From: Robiginitalea sediminis
GTDB taxonomy: Bacteria > Bacteroidota > Bacteroidia > Flavobacteriales > Flavobacteriaceae
DNA length: 64,000 nucleotides
Assembly: GCF_002198115.1 (NCBI RefSeq)
Contig: NZ_NGNR01000004.1
Location: forward strand, 265,011-329,010
Reading direction: 5' to 3'
In this document: one piece after another, positions 36,550 through 45,524 of the stretch
Position numbering within the stretch: the first letter of the stretch is position 1
Layout of the letters: every line of letters begins with the position of its first letter
Made by a program: the position numbers and the translations under genes
The notes under the pieces: generated by a model
Databases searched by the model: none
Told to the model about the DNA's origin: nothing
The model's input: the letters and a program-made list of their open reading frames with translations, nothing else

Positions 36550-37326
36550 ATGGAAAAATCCAAGAACCGAATCCTTACCACCCTCGAAAAACCGGGCAAA
36601 CTCCTTTCCATCTATTTCACGGCGGGTTTCCCGAACCTTGAGGACACTGTCCCGGTACTGGAGGCCTTGCAGAAAGCAGGCGTAGATATGGTCGAGATCG
36701 GTTTACCTTTCTCGGACCCCCTGGCAGACGGTCCCACCATCCAAAGGAGCTCTACCCGCGCACTGCGCAACGGGATGACCACCGAACGCCTTTTTGAGCA
36801 ATTGGCGCATGTAAGGAAAATGATTCACATCCCTCTTGTGCTGATGGGTTATTTCAACCCGGTTTTGCAGTATGGGGTGGAAGCCTTTTGCCGCAAATGC
36901 CAGGAGGTGGGGATTGACGGACTTATCCTTCCGGACCTGCCGCTGGAAATCTATGAGCGGGATTACAAACACCTGATGGAACCCTATGGCCTGAGTATGG
37001 CCTTTCTGATAAGCCCCCAGACCAGCGAGGACCGGGTACGACGCATCGACCAGGCCTCCACCAGCTTCATCTATATGGTAAGCTCCGCAAGTACCACCGG
37101 GGTGCAGGATGGCTTTGGTCAAGGACAGGAAGGGTATTTCAGGCGCATCGAATCTATGGGTCTGGAACACCCGCAAATCGTGGGCTTTGGCATTAGCGAT
37201 TCCAAAAGCTTCCAGACTGCCACCGAAAGGGCCAAAGGGGCTATTATCGGGTCTGCCTTTGTCCGGATGCTGGACAGCGAAGGCATTGGGGGCATTGAAG
37301 CATTTATCCGAAACATAAGACCATGA
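36550..37326 (+). CDS. trpA: Tryptophan synthase alpha chain
   Basis: 258 residues from ATG 36550. It splits indole-3-glycerol phosphate and passes indole to TrpB. The catalytic residues Glu49 (VEIGLPFSDP) and Asp60 (ADGPTIQ) are present, as are VSSASTTG and VGFGISDSKSF. A TTG at 36538 inside trpB is a less likely start. Its stop overlaps the next small gene (ATGA). Confidence 0.95.
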   Translation: MEKSKNRILTTLEKPGKLLSIYFTAGFPNLEDTVPVLEALQKAGVDMVEIGLPFSDPLADGPTIQRSSTRALRNGMTTERLFEQLAHVRKMIHIPLVLMGYFNPVLQYGVEAFCRKCQEVGIDGLILPDLPLEIYERDYKHLMEPYGLSMAFLISPQTSEDRVRRIDQASTSFIYMVSSASTTGVQDGFGQGQEGYFRRIESMGLEHPQIVGFGISDSKSFQTATERAKGAIIGSAFVRMLDSEGIGGIEAFIRNIRP

Positions 37327-37553
37327 AAAGCATTGCAAATGACTGGAGGCTGGTCCTGCTGCTTTGCCTTACACTGGGCCTGGCCCCATACAGCCCGGAG
37401 CCCCATTTCTGGGGTAAAATCCGGTGGGTAGCCGGTGGGGCCCGGGGGATGGCTCCCATAGACTGGTTCGATCTGATTTTCCATGGGCTGCCTTGGCTTT
37501 TACTGGTCCGACTGGTATTCCTGAAACTGTTCCGGCCCGGAAAGCTGAAATGA
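37323..37553 (+). CDS. Small membrane protein coupled to trpA
   Basis: 76 residues, with hydrophobic stretches at about 7-24 and 47-66 and conserved-looking polar residues between (HFWGKIRWVAGGARGM, DWFDLIFHG). I recall similar short proteins in Bacteroidota with no known function. Its ATG overlaps the trpA stop by 4 bp, so it is made with the trp operon. A role in tryptophan or indole handling is possible but has no direct support. Confidence 0.75.
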   Translation: MKSIANDWRLVLLLCLTLGLAPYSPEPHFWGKIRWVAGGARGMAPIDWFDLIFHGLPWLLLVRLVFLKLFRPGKLK

Positions 37554-37565
37554 GGTGCGGGGACC

Positions 37566-37595
37566 TTGCCAATACCCATAAATTCGATAAATTTC
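37566..37595 (+). promoter_or_regulatory. Candidate promoter of the M20 peptidase gene
   Basis: TTG (37566-37568), 19 bp, TAAATTTC (37588-37595; one mismatch to TAnnTTTG), about 30 bp before ATG 37625. Confidence 0.45.
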
Positions 37596-37624
37596 CACTG
37601 GCTAATCCTAAATCGGATCATTCC

Positions 37625-39142
37625 ATGACCTTCCAGACCCTTTCACGCGCCTTTTTCGTATCCTGCCTCGTAGCAAGCCTGTCCGTTGTGGGGCAGGAAG
37701 CCTCGGAACTCAAAGCCCAGGTGAGACACAGCATCGATGAGCTCGCAGCCTTTATCGCCATTCCGAATGATGCGCTGAACCACGCGGACATCAACCGCAA
37801 CATCAGTTGGCTCACCGAGAAATTCACCGACAGGGGGTTTAACACCACGGTCCTGCCTACCGAAGAGGAATCCCTCTTTTTTGCAGCCCTTCCCATGGAG
37901 GCAGACAAACCCACCTTGCTGATGTACATGCATTTCGACGGGCAGTCTGTAGACCCAGCCCGGTGGGAACAGGCAGACCCCTACAAGGTGGTCCTCAAAG
38001 CCCCCGGGCCCGACGGTACCTGGGAAGAAAAGCCGTTCTCCGAATTGGAGGAGGATATCCCGGATGACTGGCGGCTTTTCGGGCGATCTACCTCAGACGA
38101 CAAGGGCCCGATAGTCATGCTGCTCAACGCACTTGACCTGATGAAAAAAACCGGGAAAGAGCTGGCTTTTAACCTCAAGGTGATCCTCGACGGACAGGAA
38201 GAACGGGGCAGCAGGCCCCTGCCCGCCGCCGTGGAAACCTACCGGGAACTCCTCGAGGCAGACTACCTGCTCATCGCGGACGGACCCACGCATTACACCG
38301 GGAGGCCTACCCTGGTATACGGATGCCGTGGCATTACCACGGTTACCCTTACCACCTACGGCCCCATCAGGCCCCAGCACAGCGGGCATTATGGGAATTA
38401 CGCCCCCAACCCCGGGCAGCAACTGGCACGTATCCTGGCCAGCATGAAAGACGAATCCGGGCGGGTTACCATTCCCGGCTATTACGATGGGATTACCCTT
38501 AGTCCGGAAGAAATGGAAGTGCTGAAATCGGTTCCGGACGAGGCATCCCGCATAGATGCGGACCTGCAGGTCGGGGTCACCGACCAGGTAGGCAGTTTCT
38601 ACCAGGAGGCCCTTCAATACCCCTCCCTGAATATCCGCGGGTTGGCCTCCGGGTGGGTAGGCCCTCAGGCTCGGACCATTGTCCCGGCTTCCGCTACCGC
38701 CGAATTGGATCTGCGCCTGGTACCGGAAACCGATGGGACCCGCCTGAAAGGACTGGTGCGGAAGCATATTGAATCCCTGGGGTACCGGGTGACGGATTCG
38801 GAACCCGATGCAGAAATGCGCTCCGGGCCACAGCTGCTGGTACGGATGGAGGAAAGCGGGGTAACAGATGCCTTCCGAACCCCCCTGGACCACCCTTTCG
38901 GTGTCCATCTGGTAGGGTTGCTGAGTGACCAATTTGAAGAGGAAGTGGTACAAATCCGGATTGCCGGGGGTACCGTCCCGATCGCACCCTTTGTCAATGC
39001 CCTGGACATCCCGGCCTTCCTGCTACCCCTGGTAAATCCCGACAATAACCAACACAGCCCCAATGAAAACCTGAGGATCGGCCAGCTGGGGTATGGCATC
39101 CAGGCCCTGTACACGATACTGGGCACCCCTCTTTCCGAATAA
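37625..39142 (+). CDS. M20-family metallopeptidase, secreted
   Basis: 505 residues from ATG 37625 with a signal peptide (about 1-21, ending VVGQ). The dinuclear metal site is visible: His/Asp in MYMHFDGQSVDP, Asp in GRSTSDDKGP, the catalytic and ligand Glu pair in LDGQEERGS, and a dimerisation domain in the middle. M20 enzymes split dipeptides or deacylate amino acids; the exact substrate is unknown, and periplasmic location is inferred. A longer frame starting at 37424 overlaps the preceding gene and is rejected. Confidence 0.88.
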   Translation: MTFQTLSRAFFVSCLVASLSVVGQEASELKAQVRHSIDELAAFIAIPNDALNHADINRNISWLTEKFTDRGFNTTVLPTEEESLFFAALPMEADKPTLLMYMHFDGQSVDPARWEQADPYKVVLKAPGPDGTWEEKPFSELEEDIPDDWRLFGRSTSDDKGPIVMLLNALDLMKKTGKELAFNLKVILDGQEERGSRPLPAAVETYRELLEADYLLIADGPTHYTGRPTLVYGCRGITTVTLTTYGPIRPQHSGHYGNYAPNPGQQLARILASMKDESGRVTIPGYYDGITLSPEEMEVLKSVPDEASRIDADLQVGVTDQVGSFYQEALQYPSLNIRGLASGWVGPQARTIVPASATAELDLRLVPETDGTRLKGLVRKHIESLGYRVTDSEPDAEMRSGPQLLVRMEESGVTDAFRTPLDHPFGVHLVGLLSDQFEEEVVQIRIAGGTVPIAPFVNALDIPAFLLPLVNPDNNQHSPNENLRIGQLGYGIQALYTILGTPLSE

Positions 39143-39144
39143 GA

Positions 39145-39171
39145 AACCCCGAAGGAAATTCCTCCGGGGTT
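39145..39171. terminator. Hairpin between convergent genes, possible bidirectional terminator
   Basis: AACCCCGAAGG and CCTCCGGGGTT can pair (one mismatch) with a short AT loop. It lies in the 55-bp gap between the M20 and ppc stops. The T-run on either side is weak, so efficient termination is uncertain. Confidence 0.4.
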
Positions 39172-39197
39172 GATGGATTAGCGTGGCCGTGCCGGTA

Positions 39198-41744
39198 TCA
39201 GGCCGAATTCCGGCTGGCGTTGATATTACCGTAGAGCGACCGGGTTACAATCTTTTCGTAGAGTTCCAGGTTTTCGGAACCCTTGCTGATTTGCTGCAGG
39301 GCATACTGTTGTATGACCAGCAGGGGAAGCACAATATCCTCCCGGATTTTGATGGATTCACGGGAGACCGACTCCCCTTCCATCAGCACCTTAGAGCCCG
39401 AAATCTGCAGGAGCATCTTTTTGGATAACTCGTATTCCTTAAACAGGATATTCCAGAAGGCGCTGTATTCCGGGTCCTGGTCCATATACCGGGTAAGCTC
39501 GAAGTAGCACTTGGTCAGGGACATCATACTATTGCGCATCAGTGCCCTGAAAAAGGGGACCTCCTTGTAGAGCTTTTTCAGTTCGGACAAACGTCCCTGA
39601 TCCTTCACGGTCTTCAGGGCAGTCCCTATCCCGAAATACCCGGGCACATTCTGCTTGAGCTGGCTCCAGGAGCCCACAAAGGAAATGGCCCGCAGGTCTG
39701 AGAGTTCCAGCTTGGCCTTGTTCCCGCGCTTCCCCGGCCGACTGCCGATATTGGCCTTCTGGTAGTACTTCAGGGTACTGCGGTTTTCCAAATACGGGAT
39801 AAACTTATCGTGTTTTTTAAGGGCGTCGTACTTCTGGAAACTCAGCTCCGAAAGCTCCTCTATCAGGTCGCGTTGGGCAGGGGTAATAATGTTTTCCTTC
39901 CCGTAGATGGTATTGGACAGGCCTGCCGTTAGCAATTGCTCACTGTTGTGGATAAACTGCTCCCGGGTCCCGAAGGTGCTGGTAATGGTCTGCCCCTGAA
40001 CGGTGAGCTGTATTTCGTGGTTGGCGATATCCTTGGTCTGTGCCGCGTAAAACCGGTGGGTTTTACCGCCTCCCCGGGCAGGTGGACCACCCCGGCCATC
40101 GAAAAAGATAGCCTTGATCTTGTGGCGGCGGCATACTTTGGAAAGGGTTTCCTTGGTCTTTAGAATAGACCAGTTTGCCTTGAGGTAACCTCCATCCTTG
40201 GTCCCGTCCGAGAAGCCCAGCATGATGGTCTGCTCCTCCCCCCTGCGCCGCACGTGTTCGCGGTACTGGGGCAATTCGAAGAGTTTGCGCATCACCTCCT
40301 CGGAGGCGTCCATCCCGTTCATGGTTTCAAAGAGGGGTACAATATCGAAGCTCAGGGTTTCAGCCTGCCAGCCGCACCAGCGGAAAAGCCCGTAGACAAA
40401 CAGTACGGAAAATACATCCTCCGAATTGCTGATTATGTATCGGTTACACCCGGCCTCCCCATTGCGGGCCTGGATTTCGGGCAATTGCGAGATGTTGCGC
40501 AGGGTGTCCTCCACAAGGGGGTCTTCGTATTGGGAAGGATCTACCTGCAGGGGCGCATCTACCAGAATCCGGACCAGGGCGTCTTCGCTGAGTTCATCCA
40601 GGGAGGTTTTGATCTTCCCTTCCTGAAGCAGGACAGCTTCCACCACACGCCGGTGCACCCGGTGGTCCTGACGGATATCCAGGGTCGCAAAATGCGTCCG
40701 GAACAGGCGCACCTTGTCTATAAAATGATCCAAATCCTTTTGGTACAAGCCGTAATACTGGTCTACCAGAATGGCCCTGGCCTCCAGCAATGGAGCCAGG
40801 ATTTCCGAGTAGGTCAGGGATTTCTCCGTATCGAACATGGCCACATAGACCTTGGCCCGAAGCTCCTGCAGGACCTCCTGAACCCCGCGGAAGGAAATCC
40901 TCCGACCGAGCGCCTTGAGATCATTGTAATAGCATTTCATCAGGGTGGTACGAAGTTCGTCCGCCACGTCCCGGGTGATGTCCGCCCGCACATAGGGGTT
41001 CCCATCCCGGTCCCCTCCTGGCCAGAAGCCCAGCTTAATGATATTGGGGTTGTTAAAATCCTCCCGCCCGGTACTGGATTTAATGTATTGGTACAGATCC
41101 CCTACCGCATGGTAATACACATGCCTGAGGGTATAAATGATGTTTTTGGCCTCATCCAGGGGGGTGGGTTTAGTCCTGTTGATCAGGGAGGTCAGGCCCA
41201 ACTGCTGAATGGTAACGTCTATTTCGTCGATCTTGTTTTCCAGAATCAGAGTGCGCAGCTCTGCAATAATATCCAGTACCGCAGGGGTATAAAACTGGGT
41301 GGGGTGCGCCGTAAGTACGATGCGCGCGCTGAAAGAATCGAGTTTCCTGGAGACCTTTTCCCACCTTTTATTCCGGCTGGCAATCTGGAAATAATCCCGG
41401 ATAGACAGGGAATCGGTATGTTCGTGAAGCTTGGGAAAGGCGGCATCCTCCACACTGTCGTAGAGGACCACCTGGCGCTCCACATACTGTATAATACTGA
41501 ACATCAGGTCGATGCGCTCCCTTTCGGTTTCCGCCTTGGTAAAGTCCGAAAAGAACTGGTCCAGGATTTCCGTGGGGTTCTTCCCGTCTTCCAGCCCGTG
41601 CTGGCACTGCTGAAAGAGCAGTGGGATGTAGATGCCCACATTCTCCCCTTCCGTATAGGGAAGGTTCAAAAACAGGCTGTTATACACATTGAATTTATTG
41701 CGTACCGAGCGTTTGAACTCCTTTAACCGTTCTGTCTGGCTCAT
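39198..41744 (-). CDS. ppc: Phosphoenolpyruvate carboxylase
   Basis: 848 residues. It makes oxaloacetate from PEP and bicarbonate to refill the TCA cycle. Seen: the catalytic His in VLTAHPTQ (near residue 147), GFWPGGDRDGNP, and the Gly/Arg loop FFDGRGGPPARGGGKTH. The C-terminus ends SRNSA, where most PEPCs end in QNTG or RNTG. It stands alone, convergent with the M20 gene. Confidence 0.95.
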   Translation of the reverse strand: MSQTERLKEFKRSVRNKFNVYNSLFLNLPYTEGENVGIYIPLLFQQCQHGLEDGKNPTEILDQFFSDFTKAETERERIDLMFSIIQYVERQVVLYDSVEDAAFPKLHEHTDSLSIRDYFQIASRNKRWEKVSRKLDSFSARIVLTAHPTQFYTPAVLDIIAELRTLILENKIDEIDVTIQQLGLTSLINRTKPTPLDEAKNIIYTLRHVYYHAVGDLYQYIKSSTGREDFNNPNIIKLGFWPGGDRDGNPYVRADITRDVADELRTTLMKCYYNDLKALGRRISFRGVQEVLQELRAKVYVAMFDTEKSLTYSEILAPLLEARAILVDQYYGLYQKDLDHFIDKVRLFRTHFATLDIRQDHRVHRRVVEAVLLQEGKIKTSLDELSEDALVRILVDAPLQVDPSQYEDPLVEDTLRNISQLPEIQARNGEAGCNRYIISNSEDVFSVLFVYGLFRWCGWQAETLSFDIVPLFETMNGMDASEEVMRKLFELPQYREHVRRRGEEQTIMLGFSDGTKDGGYLKANWSILKTKETLSKVCRRHKIKAIFFDGRGGPPARGGGKTHRFYAAQTKDIANHEIQLTVQGQTITSTFGTREQFIHNSEQLLTAGLSNTIYGKENIITPAQRDLIEELSELSFQKYDALKKHDKFIPYLENRSTLKYYQKANIGSRPGKRGNKAKLELSDLRAISFVGSWSQLKQNVPGYFGIGTALKTVKDQGRLSELKKLYKEVPFFRALMRNSMMSLTKCYFELTRYMDQDPEYSAFWNILFKEYELSKKMLLQISGSKVLMEGESVSRESIKIREDIVLPLLVIQQYALQQISKGSENLELYEKIVTRSLYGNINASRNSA

Positions 41745-41958
41745 ATAGTTCGTTTCTTTTTAGTTCCCGGACCCCGGGATCGGACCCGGCGTACTGGCGG
41801 CTGCAAATTACATCTCCCCAGCCATGTTTCCACCTCTACGGTGCTACTGTAACAAAATAGGGCACGCCAGGTACAAAATCAACATTTAAGGGGATTAATT
41901 CCCAACCTGCTGAATTCCCCTATTGCTTTGTGGAATCCGATTATCGAAGCCCCCGCAA

Positions 41959-42615
41959 TCAGAACCATTCCCGGTACTGTTCCACCCTGAAATCCATGAC
42001 CGTATAATGCGGATTCCTGGACTTTTCCTCTTTGTATTTCGGGATACTGCCTATGGCGCGGTTAGCCGAACCCGAAGGAGCTGTCAGGGATACCGTCCTG
42101 ATTTTCCGATCCCTGGCAAGGTAGCATTCGTGAATGCGCGGGACGGTTTGGGAGACGGGTTCCAGCCGAAGGCCTTCCCGCCGCAGCAGGCGCCGGAAGA
42201 AATACTCCGGGCCGTTTTTGCTGTTCCCCCCGGTAAAAAGAAGGGTCTCCACCCTTGGATACTGCCTCAACAGGCCCAGCAAATCCCGAAGCCGGACCTG
42301 TTGCATCCCAAGGTCTGTCGCATCAATTTTGTGGCGTTCCGCCTTCCGGACAATATCGCAAATGCCTATTTGGCGTGCTTTGAGAAACGCCTTGCGTTGC
42401 TCTATGGCCTCACGTGTAGTTTCGTACCGCAGGTCCAGCTGGAAAATCCGGTCCAGGATGGGCCAGAGCAGCCCATCGCGGCTGCCATAGCAAAAGTCCA
42501 CATCTCCCGGTTTCAGGTCCCCGGTACTGAAACGTGGCGGGGGCAGGGTTCCCACAATCCACTTGGTTGCCTGCTCGAAAAGAAAGGGTGGATAAGGGTG
42601 GCGGTGAACGAACAA
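41959..42615 (-). CDS. Uracil-DNA glycosylase-like (MUG/UDG superfamily) protein
   Basis: About 218 residues if TTG 42615 is the start. Marks of the superfamily are IVGTLPPPRF near the N-terminus (the GxxPS/T-like motif I) and YGSRDGLLWPILDRIF after it, then LLFTGGNSKNGPEYFFRR. The upstream part of the frame (to ATG 42756) looks unlike protein, and TATTTTTG (42635-42642, minus strand) fits a -7 element just before TTG. The substrate base is unknown and the family assignment is moderate. Confidence 0.6.
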   Translation of the reverse strand: MFVHRHPYPPFLFEQATKWIVGTLPPPRFSTGDLKPGDVDFCYGSRDGLLWPILDRIFQLDLRYETTREAIEQRKAFLKARQIGICDIVRKAERHKIDATDLGMQQVRLRDLLGLLRQYPRVETLLFTGGNSKNGPEYFFRRLLRREGLRLEPVSQTVPRIHECYLARDRKIRTVSLTAPSGSANRAIGSIPKYKEEKSRNPHYTVMDFRVEQYREWF

Positions 42616-42832
42616 AATATCAGGGATTGGAGCCCAAAAATAACGATTTGGGCCATGGAACACCGGGATGCCACTTTCGGATTTCCCGGAAGGACTTCTC
42701 CGGCAAGCGCGATGCAGCAAAAAAAAGGGGAACATCCCCCAAAACCCCGGTCCCAAAATACCCGTTAACCCTGCAACCCCCCTTCGGAAATCCTTCCTTT
42801 TTTCGTATCTTCAAAGGTCCAAACCACAGCTT

Positions 42833-42961
42833 ATGGGAAAAGGAGACAAGAAATCCAAAAGGGGTAAAATCGCCAATAAAACCTATGGGGCCAGGCGCCC
42901 GCGCAAAATCCGCAAACGCACCCCCGTAGAGGAAAAAGTAGCCATTAAAGGTAAAAGCTAA
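42833..42961 (+). CDS. 30S ribosomal protein bTHX
   Basis: 42 residues, highly basic: it begins MGKGDKKSKRGKIANKTYGA and continues RRPRKIRKR. This is the small THX protein that binds the head of the 30S subunit in Thermus and occurs across Bacteroidota. In the other long frame of this locus it appears only as a C-terminal tail; the ATG at 42833 is the natural start. Its stop is 9 bp from the convergent yaaA stop. Confidence 0.88.
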   Translation: MGKGDKKSKRGKIANKTYGARRPRKIRKRTPVEEKVAIKGKS

Positions 42962-42970
42962 TAAGTCGGG

Positions 42971-43732
42971 TTACCGGACGAATACCGGCTGGTCCTCCCT
43001 CAGGGTATGGGCCTTGCTGTACTGGTACCCATCGTAGTCGAATGCCAGCAGGTCCTCTGCCTTTTCAGCTCCCGATTCCAGGATATACCGCACCATAGAA
43101 CCCCGGGCCTTTTTGGCAAAGAAACTGATAATACGAAGTTTGTCCTTGCTCCAATCCTTAAAAACAGGGGTCACCACCTTTGCTTTTAGCTTTTTGGCAT
43201 CCAAAGCGCTGAAATACTCCTTACTGGCGAGGTTCACCAGGAGCTCTCCGGTCTCCATCTCCTCATTTAGCGCAGCGGTAAGGGTGGGTTTCCAGAATTC
43301 ATACAGGTTTTTCTTCCGCCCTACTTTCAGGGCCGTCCCCATTTCCAAACGGTATGGCTGGATCAGGTCCAGCGGGCGAAGCATTCCATATAACCCAGAG
43401 AGGATCCTAAGGCTTTCCTGCATCCGCGCCACCTGCTGCTCTCCCAGGGTATAGGCGTCCAGGCCCTGGTAAACATCCCCGTTAAAGGCATAAACTGCCG
43501 GGCGGGCGTTTTCCGGGCCAAAGGGAAGGGAAAATTCCTGATTCCGTTTCCAGTTTAGCTCGGCCAGGTCATTGGAAATACTCATAAGCTCCGAAAGGGC
43601 TTTGGGTTTTTTCTTCGAAAGGACCGCGTTGAGCTTCTCAGCCTCTCCCAGAAAGGTGGGTTGAGAGAATTCCGCTGTGGGTAAAGGCCGTTCGAAATCA
43701 AGAGATTTAGCAGGGGAAATAACAATCTTCAT
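42971..43732 (-). CDS. yaaA: YaaA family peroxide-stress protein (DUF328)
   Basis: 253 residues from ATG 43732 (MKIVISPAKSLDFERPLPTA, the YaaA start). The blocks YAFNGDVYQGLDA and LSGLYGMLRPLDLIQPYRLEMGT are characteristic. In E. coli YaaA limits free iron and protects against hydrogen peroxide; its fold binds DNA. An extra seven codons upstream are possible but unlike the family. Confidence 0.93.
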   Translation of the reverse strand: MKIVISPAKSLDFERPLPTAEFSQPTFLGEAEKLNAVLSKKKPKALSELMSISNDLAELNWKRNQEFSLPFGPENARPAVYAFNGDVYQGLDAYTLGEQQVARMQESLRILSGLYGMLRPLDLIQPYRLEMGTALKVGRKKNLYEFWKPTLTAALNEEMETGELLVNLASKEYFSALDAKKLKAKVVTPVFKDWSKDKLRIISFFAKKARGSMVRYILESGAEKAEDLLAFDYDGYQYSKAHTLREDQPVFVR

Positions 43733-43822
43733 GTACTGCGCATTTAGGTTCAAAAATACGACAGCCCCCGGGAATTGTCCAACACCAGCCTTAGACTTTG
43801 CCTATGGCCCTATAAAATCGAC

Positions 43823-44860
43823 TTATTCGTCGGAAAGGTGCCGCGCATACCCCCGCCATTTGGCAATACAGGCCGACATATCTTCCGGAAGCGGAGCTTC
43901 AAAATCCATGGCCTTCCCGCTTACCGGGTGCTCGAAGCCCAGGGTGCGGGCATGGAGGGCCTGACGGGGAAGCAAGCTGAAGGCGTTCTCCACAAATTGC
44001 TTGTATTTGGTAAAGGTGGTCCCCTTCAGAATGCGGTCTCCCCCATAGCGCGCATCGTTAAAAAGGGTATGCCCCAGGTATTTCATGTGCACCCGGATCT
44101 GGTGGGTCCGGCCGGTTTCCAGGCGGCAGGAGATCAGGGTGACATACCCCAGGCGCTCCACCACCTTGTAGTGGGTGACCGCCTCCTTACCCTGATCCCC
44201 TTCCGGGAAAACCTGCATCTGCAGTCTGTTTTTGGGGTTCCGCCCGATATGCCCTTCAACGCGCCCGGCATCGTCTGCAACATTACCCCATACCAGGGCA
44301 AGGTACTCCCGACGCGTTGTTTTGTCGAAAAACTGCTGGGCCAGGTGGGCCATAGCCTGGTCGGTTTTGGCAATCACCAAAAGTCCGGAAGTATCCTTGT
44401 CGATGCGGTGGACAAGCCCGGGCCTGTTGCTGGAATTCAGGGGCATTTCCCCAAGGTGGTGTGCCAGGGCATTGACCAGGGTCCCGGAATAATTCCCATG
44501 CCCGGGGTGTACCACCATCCCGGCGGCTTTGTTCACCACCAGCAGGGAATCATCTTCATAGATGATATCAAGGGGGATGTCCTCCGGGGTCAGGAGGTCC
44601 TCAAAAGGCGGGTACTCGAAGAGGACCCGGATCCGGTCTCCCGGCTTTACCTTGTAGTTCTGTTTGACCTTTACATCGTTGGCCCGGATGTTGCCGGCTT
44701 TGGCCGCCTGCTGGATTTTATTGCGGGTGGCATTGCGGATCAGGTTCATCAGGAACTTGTCTACCCGGAGCGGTACCTGCCCGGCTCCCGCAGTAAAGCT
44801 GTAGTGTTCAAAAAGCTCGTCGGATTCGGCGTCGTCCGTCCCGGGGGTGAATTCGGCCAT
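43823..44860 (-). CDS. rluD: RluD-family 23S rRNA pseudouridine synthase
   Basis: 345 residues from ATG 44860. An N-terminal S4 domain (about 22-85: VDKFLMNLIRNATRNKIQQA) precedes the RluA/RluD catalytic domain with NRPGLVHRIDKDTSGLLVIA (catalytic Asp) and RLETGRTHQIRVHMKYLGH. E. coli RluD modifies helix 69 of 23S rRNA. The start is one base after the PASTA gene stop, so the two are cotranscribed. Confidence 0.92.
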   Translation of the reverse strand: MAEFTPGTDDAESDELFEHYSFTAGAGQVPLRVDKFLMNLIRNATRNKIQQAAKAGNIRANDVKVKQNYKVKPGDRIRVLFEYPPFEDLLTPEDIPLDIIYEDDSLLVVNKAAGMVVHPGHGNYSGTLVNALAHHLGEMPLNSSNRPGLVHRIDKDTSGLLVIAKTDQAMAHLAQQFFDKTTRREYLALVWGNVADDAGRVEGHIGRNPKNRLQMQVFPEGDQGKEAVTHYKVVERLGYVTLISCRLETGRTHQIRVHMKYLGHTLFNDARYGGDRILKGTTFTKYKQFVENAFSLLPRQALHARTLGFEHPVSGKAMDFEAPLPEDMSACIAKWRGYARHLSDE

Positions 44861-44861
44861 A

Positions 44862-45449
44862 TCAGTTAGATTCGGCTTGTACGCGGGCCTGGTCGGGGAT
44901 AGTGCCATTGCCGCATACCAACTCGATGCGCGAGGTACGCGGCAATTTGTCCCCGGGGTTGATATACTTTCCCTGGTGGCGGATGCGATAGACCATATCC
45001 TTTCCCAACTCGTCTATGTAGGTGACCGTCTCCACTTCCAACCCAACAGCCCGGAGCATGGAAGTGGCATTGCGCTGGGTGACCTGGATAATATCCGGGA
45101 CCGTGACCTTTTTGTAGCCTGATGGGTTTACTGTAACGTAGATCTTGCGATTGGCCTTGACCTGGGAGCCGGCCGGCGGGTTCTGTTCTATGATGGAGAA
45201 ACGGGGGAATTCCGGGTCGAAATTGGCCGAATCCACCACCTCGTAGCGCAGCCCTGCGGCCTCAATAGCTTCCCGCATTTCCGGCACGGAGCGTTTGGCC
45301 AGGTCCGGGACCACTACAAATTCGCCATGGCCAGTGGTGCTTTTGAGCCACTGCAGGGTAAGCAGGGCCAGGACAATAAGGACCACAACAGCCAGCCCCA
45401 GCTGGATGAGGAAGACTTTGGATCGGAGGAAATTCAGGAAGTTGCGCAT
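44862..45449 (-). CDS. PASTA-domain membrane protein
   Basis: 195 residues from ATG 45449: one membrane segment (about 12-34), then two PASTA domains outside (about 45-115 and 116-185; VPDLAKRSVPEMREAIEAAG, then VPDIIQVTQRNATSMLRAVG). PASTA domains bind peptidoglycan fragments in Gram-positive kinases and PBPs; here there is no kinase. The gene is divergent from ddl, a peptidoglycan precursor gene, and coupled to rluD. This pairing is common in Bacteroidota. Confidence 0.9.
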   Translation of the reverse strand: MRNFLNFLRSKVFLIQLGLAVVVLIVLALLTLQWLKSTTGHGEFVVVPDLAKRSVPEMREAIEAAGLRYEVVDSANFDPEFPRFSIIEQNPPAGSQVKANRKIYVTVNPSGYKKVTVPDIIQVTQRNATSMLRAVGLEVETVTYIDELGKDMVYRIRHQGKYINPGDKLPRTSRIELVCGNGTIPDQARVQAESN

Positions 45450-45524
45450 ACCCGGTGAATTACCTGGCAAATATAGGAAACCCGCGCCTTTTTTAGTTAT
45501 TTTGGCGGGTTAACCGGCCGGTTT

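Noticed and set aside
40254-41726. 490-codon plus-strand frame opposite ppc
   Set aside because: Shadow of ppc; no start signal and no domain.
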